In this document: positions 5,913 through 8,156 of the stretch, one piece after another
Layout: the number at the start of each line of letters is the position of its first letter
Numbering within the stretch: position 1 is the first letter of the stretch
Assembly (NCBI GenBank): GCA_027311485.1
Contig: DAICYU010000142.1
Coordinates: 287 to 8,442, forward strand
Length of the DNA: 8,156 nt
Direction: 5' to 3'
Source of the DNA: Acetobacteraceae bacterium
GTDB taxonomy: Bacteria; Pseudomonadota; Alphaproteobacteria; Acetobacterales; Acetobacteraceae
Position numbers and translations under genes: made by a program
The notes under the pieces: generated by a model
The model's database searches: none
Told to the model about the DNA's origin: nothing
What the model saw: only the letters and a program-made list of their open reading frames with translations

Positions 5913-6676
5913 GCGTCCTTATCAGCATCATCGCCGGACTGGCGCAACAGAATTGGCCCGAACGCCTCCTCCTGCCGCAACCGCACGGTACCGCCGCGCG
6001 CCATTTCCAGGCTGGCGATCAACGTGCTGGACAGCGCCGCCCGGCGCTCGGTCGGATTGTTCAGATGCCCCGGCAGGAACGTCTCCAGCGTCATCCAGTC
6101 GGGCAGGCTGCCGACCAGTTCGCCCAACCGGCGCAGCGCATCCTGTACCGTCCAAAGCGTCGGCGGGCGTGGCGCATAGTGCGTCGATCGTGTGCCGCGC
6201 CGGATCGCCATCAGGTAGGCGCGCACGAACGGCCCGGCCTCCAGCAGAATGCGGGAACGGTCGTATTCCGCATGGTCCTCGGGCGCGCCGCGGGCAAACA
6301 CATCCTGGCCAAGCACGGGCCGGGCGGCAAGCCAAGCGGCCAGTGTGCGGACGACATTCATCTCCCGCAAGCGTTCGGCCAGGGCTTCGGCCGCCATCTC
6401 CCCGTCCTCCAGGTCATCGGCGAGTGCGGGGACCAGCAGGCGGGATTTCAGCCAGGTGAGCCAAGCGGCCATGACCAGCCAGTCGGCGGCGAGTTCCAGG
6501 CGGACGCGGCGGGCCCCCTCAATCACCGCCAGGAATTGTTCGACCAGGGCGAGGATTGAAATTTTTGCCAGGTCGACCTTCTGCGCGCGGGCGAGGTCCA
6601 GCAGCAGGTCCATCGGTCCCTCGAACCCCTCCAGCCGGAGGACGAGGTTTTCCGCCGCTTCAGATGACGTTTCCAT
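5909..6676 (-). CDS. scpA: Segregation and condensation protein A
   Basis: A 255-residue ScpA, the kleisin that bridges the Smc heads and carries the ScpB dimer. The N-terminal Smc-neck-binding domain begins with LRLEGFEGPMDLLLDLAR (13-30), the family hallmark, followed by ISILALVEQFL. The second conserved helix is AADWLVMAAWLTWLKSRLLVP (63-83; hydrophobic core and KSRLL). The C-terminal winged helix that contacts Smc ends in TVRLRQEEAFGPILLR (230-245). The start is uncertain. The frame reaches a TTG at 6686-6688, giving four more residues. The ATG at 6674-6676 is preferred because it is the standard codon and no good Shine-Dalgarno favours either. It overlaps the end of the M50 gene by 17 nt, and its own stop overlaps the scpB start. 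ScpA identity is secure. Confidence 0.94.
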   Translation of the reverse strand: METSSEAAENLVLRLEGFEGPMDLLLDLARAQKVDLAKISILALVEQFLAVIEGARRVRLELAADWLVMAAWLTWLKSRLLVPALADDLEDGEMAAEALAERLREMNVVRTLAAWLAARPVLGQDVFARGAPEDHAEYDRSRILLEAGPFVRAYLMAIRRGTRSTHYAPRPPTLWTVQDALRRLGELVGSLPDWMTLETFLPGHLNNPTERRAALSSTLIASLEMARGGTVRLRQEEAFGPILLRQSGDDADKDA

Positions 6677-7370
6677 CGAAGCCGCCAATGTTCTTGCCGG
6701 CCAGCCAGAAAATGACCCGGAACGCCCATGGCAGGACGTGATTCAGCGCCTGCCCGACCGGATCGTAGCCGCTGATCCGCGGCAGGATGAACACCACCAG
6801 CAATACCAGCAAGATGCCGGCACGCTCCAGCCGAGCCCAGGCGCGGGCGAGCGGGAGGGGGAGGATGCCGACGGCGATCCGCCCTCCGTCCAGCGGCGGC
6901 ACCGGAAGCAGGTTGAACAGCCCCAGCACGATGTTGGACAGCATGAAGTAGATCAGGAACTGGCCAAACAGCTGCTGCGCCATGCTTGGATTATCGCTCA
7001 TCGGCATCAGCAGGGCGCCGATCCAGGCGAGGAAGAAGTTCATCAGCGGGCCGGCGGTGGCGACCAGTGCCATGCCCCGCCTGGGATCGCGGAACTTGTA
7101 GGCGGCCACCGGCACCGGTTTGGCCCAGCCGAACATGAAGAAGATGCGGTGCGGCGGCAGCAGCAACTGCGTCACCAGCAGGAATCCCGGCAGGATGATC
7201 GTGCCGAAGCGGTCGATATGCGCGATCGGGTTCAGCGTCAGCCGGCCGGCATCGCGCGCCGTGGTGTCGCCCAGGGCCAGCGCGGCGTAGCCGTGTGCCG
7301 CCTCATGCAGGGTGATCGCCAGGATGGCCGGCACCACGGCCAGCACCAGGTCCAGAATCAGGTGGTTCAC
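6660..7370 (-). CDS. Site-2 protease-type M50 membrane zinc metalloprotease
   Basis: A 236-residue polytopic inner-membrane protein of the compact S2P/M50 group without a PDZ domain. The zinc site HEAAH lies at 22-26 in the first membrane segment (His22, Glu23, His26). LNPIAHIDRFGTIILP (46-61) follows in the usual place, with AGPLMN at 106-111. The third zinc ligand is Asp161 in NLLPVPPLDGG (153-163). Further membrane segments lie near 55-72, 103-123, 137-155, 183-200 and 211-224. Family members cleave substrates inside the membrane, often anti-sigma factors or signal-peptide remnants; the substrate here is unknown. The start is GTG (7368-7370), 16 nt after the nagZ stop, with only a weak GGCGG upstream; no ATG is available in frame near this point. 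It sits between nagZ and scpA, so it is co-transcribed with housekeeping genes; its regulatory link to them is unclear. Confidence 0.92.
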   Translation of the reverse strand: MNHLILDLVLAVVPAILAITLHEAAHGYAALALGDTTARDAGRLTLNPIAHIDRFGTIILPGFLLVTQLLLPPHRIFFMFGWAKPVPVAAYKFRDPRRGMALVATAGPLMNFFLAWIGALLMPMSDNPSMAQQLFGQFLIYFMLSNIVLGLFNLLPVPPLDGGRIAVGILPLPLARAWARLERAGILLVLLVVFILPRISGYDPVGQALNHVLPWAFRVIFWLAGKNIGGFDGNVI

Positions 7371-7386
7371 CGTGGCCGCCGGATCG

Positions 7387-8156
7387 TCATGCCAGCAGCC
7401 GCTTCCGTTCTTCGGCCAGCGCCGCGGCGTCCAGCGTCAGGCGGCGGGTCGCGGCCGCGTTGCGGGCGGCGCGCAGCCGGTGGAACGCCGCCTCGGTGGG
7501 CGCCGGGCAGCGCCGCAGCAGCGCCTCGGTCGATGCGAAGTCGCCGCTGCAATACAGCGCCAGGTCGCAGCCGGCCGCCAGAGCCTGCACGGCCAGATCG
7601 GCCGGCGCACCGGACAGTGCCTTCATCGCCAGATCGTCGGTCACCAGCACTCCCTCAAAGCCGATACGGCCACGAATCACGGGCCCGATCACCGTAGCCG
7701 ACAAGGTCGCCGGATGCATGGGGTCGATCGCCCGGTAAACGATATGGGCGGTCATCATCCACGGCAGTCCAGCATTCAGCGCGAAGGGCCTGAGATCGGC
7801 TGCCAGATCATCATCGTCAACCCGCGGCAGCGCAAGATGACTATCCACCCCTGCCCTGCCATGCCCCGGCGCATGCTTGGCGACCGGCAGCACCCCGGCG
7901 GCGAGCAGTCCGTTGGCAAGCGCGCCGCCCAGGCGGGCCACCGCGACGGGATGGGAGGCAAAGGCGCGGTCGCCGATCACATCATGCGCGCCGGGGACCG
8001 AGAGATCGAGCACCGGCGCCGCGGCGACGGTGAAGCCAACGGACCGGCAATCCAACGCGATCAGCGCCCCGGTCAGCCATGCGGCCCGCAGTCCATGGGA
8101 CGGATTGCCCTGGAACACGGCGCCGATGGCGGCCGCCGGCGGATGCGCGCGCCAAT
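7387..8156 (-). CDS. nagZ: Beta-N-acetylhexosaminidase, 5' end missing
   Basis: A glycoside hydrolase family 3 enzyme of the NagZ type. It is cytoplasmic and removes N-acetylglucosamine from 1,6-anhydro-muropeptides during peptidoglycan recycling; in some bacteria its product signals beta-lactamase induction. 255 residues are visible. The frame continues through the right edge (WRAHPPAAAIGA precedes the first in-frame GTG at 8116-8118 and matches the family), so that GTG is internal and roughly 80-90 N-terminal residues are missing. Numbering from the edge, the substrate-binding and acid/base loop is KHAPGHGRAGVDSHLALP (93-110) with the Asp104-x-His106 dyad. The nucleophile loop is VTDDLAMKAL (171-180), with Asp173 or Asp174 as nucleophile. 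The stop is followed after 16 nt by the M50 gene, which heads the rest of the operon. Both catalytic loops are intact, so the enzyme should be active. Confidence 0.94.
   Translation of the reverse strand, partial: WRAHPPAAAIGAVFQGNPSHGLRAAWLTGALIALDCRSVGFTVAAAPVLDLSVPGAHDVIGDRAFASHPVAVARLGGALANGLLAAGVLPVAKHAPGHGRAGVDSHLALPRVDDDDLAADLRPFALNAGLPWMMTAHIVYRAIDPMHPATLSATVIGPVIRGRIGFEGVLVTDDLAMKALSGAPADLAVQALAAGCDLALYCSGDFASTEALLRRCPAPTEAAFHRLRAARNAAATRRLTLDAAALAEERKRLLA

Noticed and set aside
5040..6179. 379-codon plus-strand open frame across scpB and the barrel gene
   Set aside because: Opposite to confident genes, Arg/Pro/Gln-rich, no domain; a GC-driven shadow frame.
6249..7697. 482-codon plus-strand open frame antisense to scpA, the M50 gene and nagZ
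   Set aside because: It spans three clear genes on the other strand. Its translation is Arg/Gln/His-rich with no motif, as expected of the antisense frame of GC-rich coding DNA.
1..8156. CRISPR arrays, tRNA/rRNA genes, insertion sequences, phage or defence genes
   Set aside because: Reading both strands gave no regularly spaced repeats, no tRNA-like cloverleaf, no transposase or integrase, and no defence-type domains; almost all the DNA is used by the nine minus-strand genes.

Overview
The window reads as ordinary GC-rich (roughly 65%) alphaproteobacterial chromosome, most likely from the Rhodospirillales/Acetobacteraceae. The reasons are the nagZ - scpA - scpB gene order, the codon bias, and a P450 that closely resembles the CYP199 enzymes of Rhodopseudomonas. 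The taxonomic call is inference from gene order and remembered family sequences. All nine genes lie on the minus strand, so they are transcribed from the right edge of the window towards the left.

Right half (8156 down to 4180): a compact housekeeping unit. It starts with nagZ (beta-N-acetylhexosaminidase of muropeptide recycling, 5' end off the window). Next come an M50 site-2 protease-type membrane metalloprotease, then scpA and scpB, the two non-SMC subunits of the condensin-like chromosome segregation complex. The genes are tightly packed: 16 nt from nagZ to M50, a 17-nt overlap from M50 to scpA, and a 4-nt ATGA overlap from scpA to scpB. A predicted outer-membrane beta-barrel protein starts with GTG inside the scpB stop (TAGTG) and probably ends the unit. 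As I recall, scpB in related bacteria is usually followed by tat genes, so the barrel gene is an unexpected tail.

Middle (4179 to 2140): an unusually AT-rich 337-nt gap holds a good sigma70-like promoter. That promoter drives a 463-residue protein of unknown function with an N-terminal membrane anchor and a probable periplasmic body. It ends one nucleotide from a 9-bp inverted repeat. A 311-nt GC-rich leader with hairpin-forming sequence then precedes the P450.

Left part (2139 to 1): a small oxidative-catabolism cluster made of a CYP199-like cytochrome P450, a GTT1-like glutathione S-transferase 19 nt behind it, and the first 75 codons of a TauD/TfdA-family 2-oxoglutarate-dependent dioxygenase. 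The P450 keeps every residue I recall as contacting para-substituted benzoates in CYP199A2/A4, so aromatic-acid O-demethylation or a similar oxidation is the best guess for the cluster. No ferredoxin or ferredoxin reductase is visible.

I see no phage, transposon, CRISPR, toxin-antitoxin, defence or RNA genes. The most interesting items are the P450-GST-TauD cluster, the barrel gene coupled to scpB, and the uncharacterised anchored protein with its own promoter.
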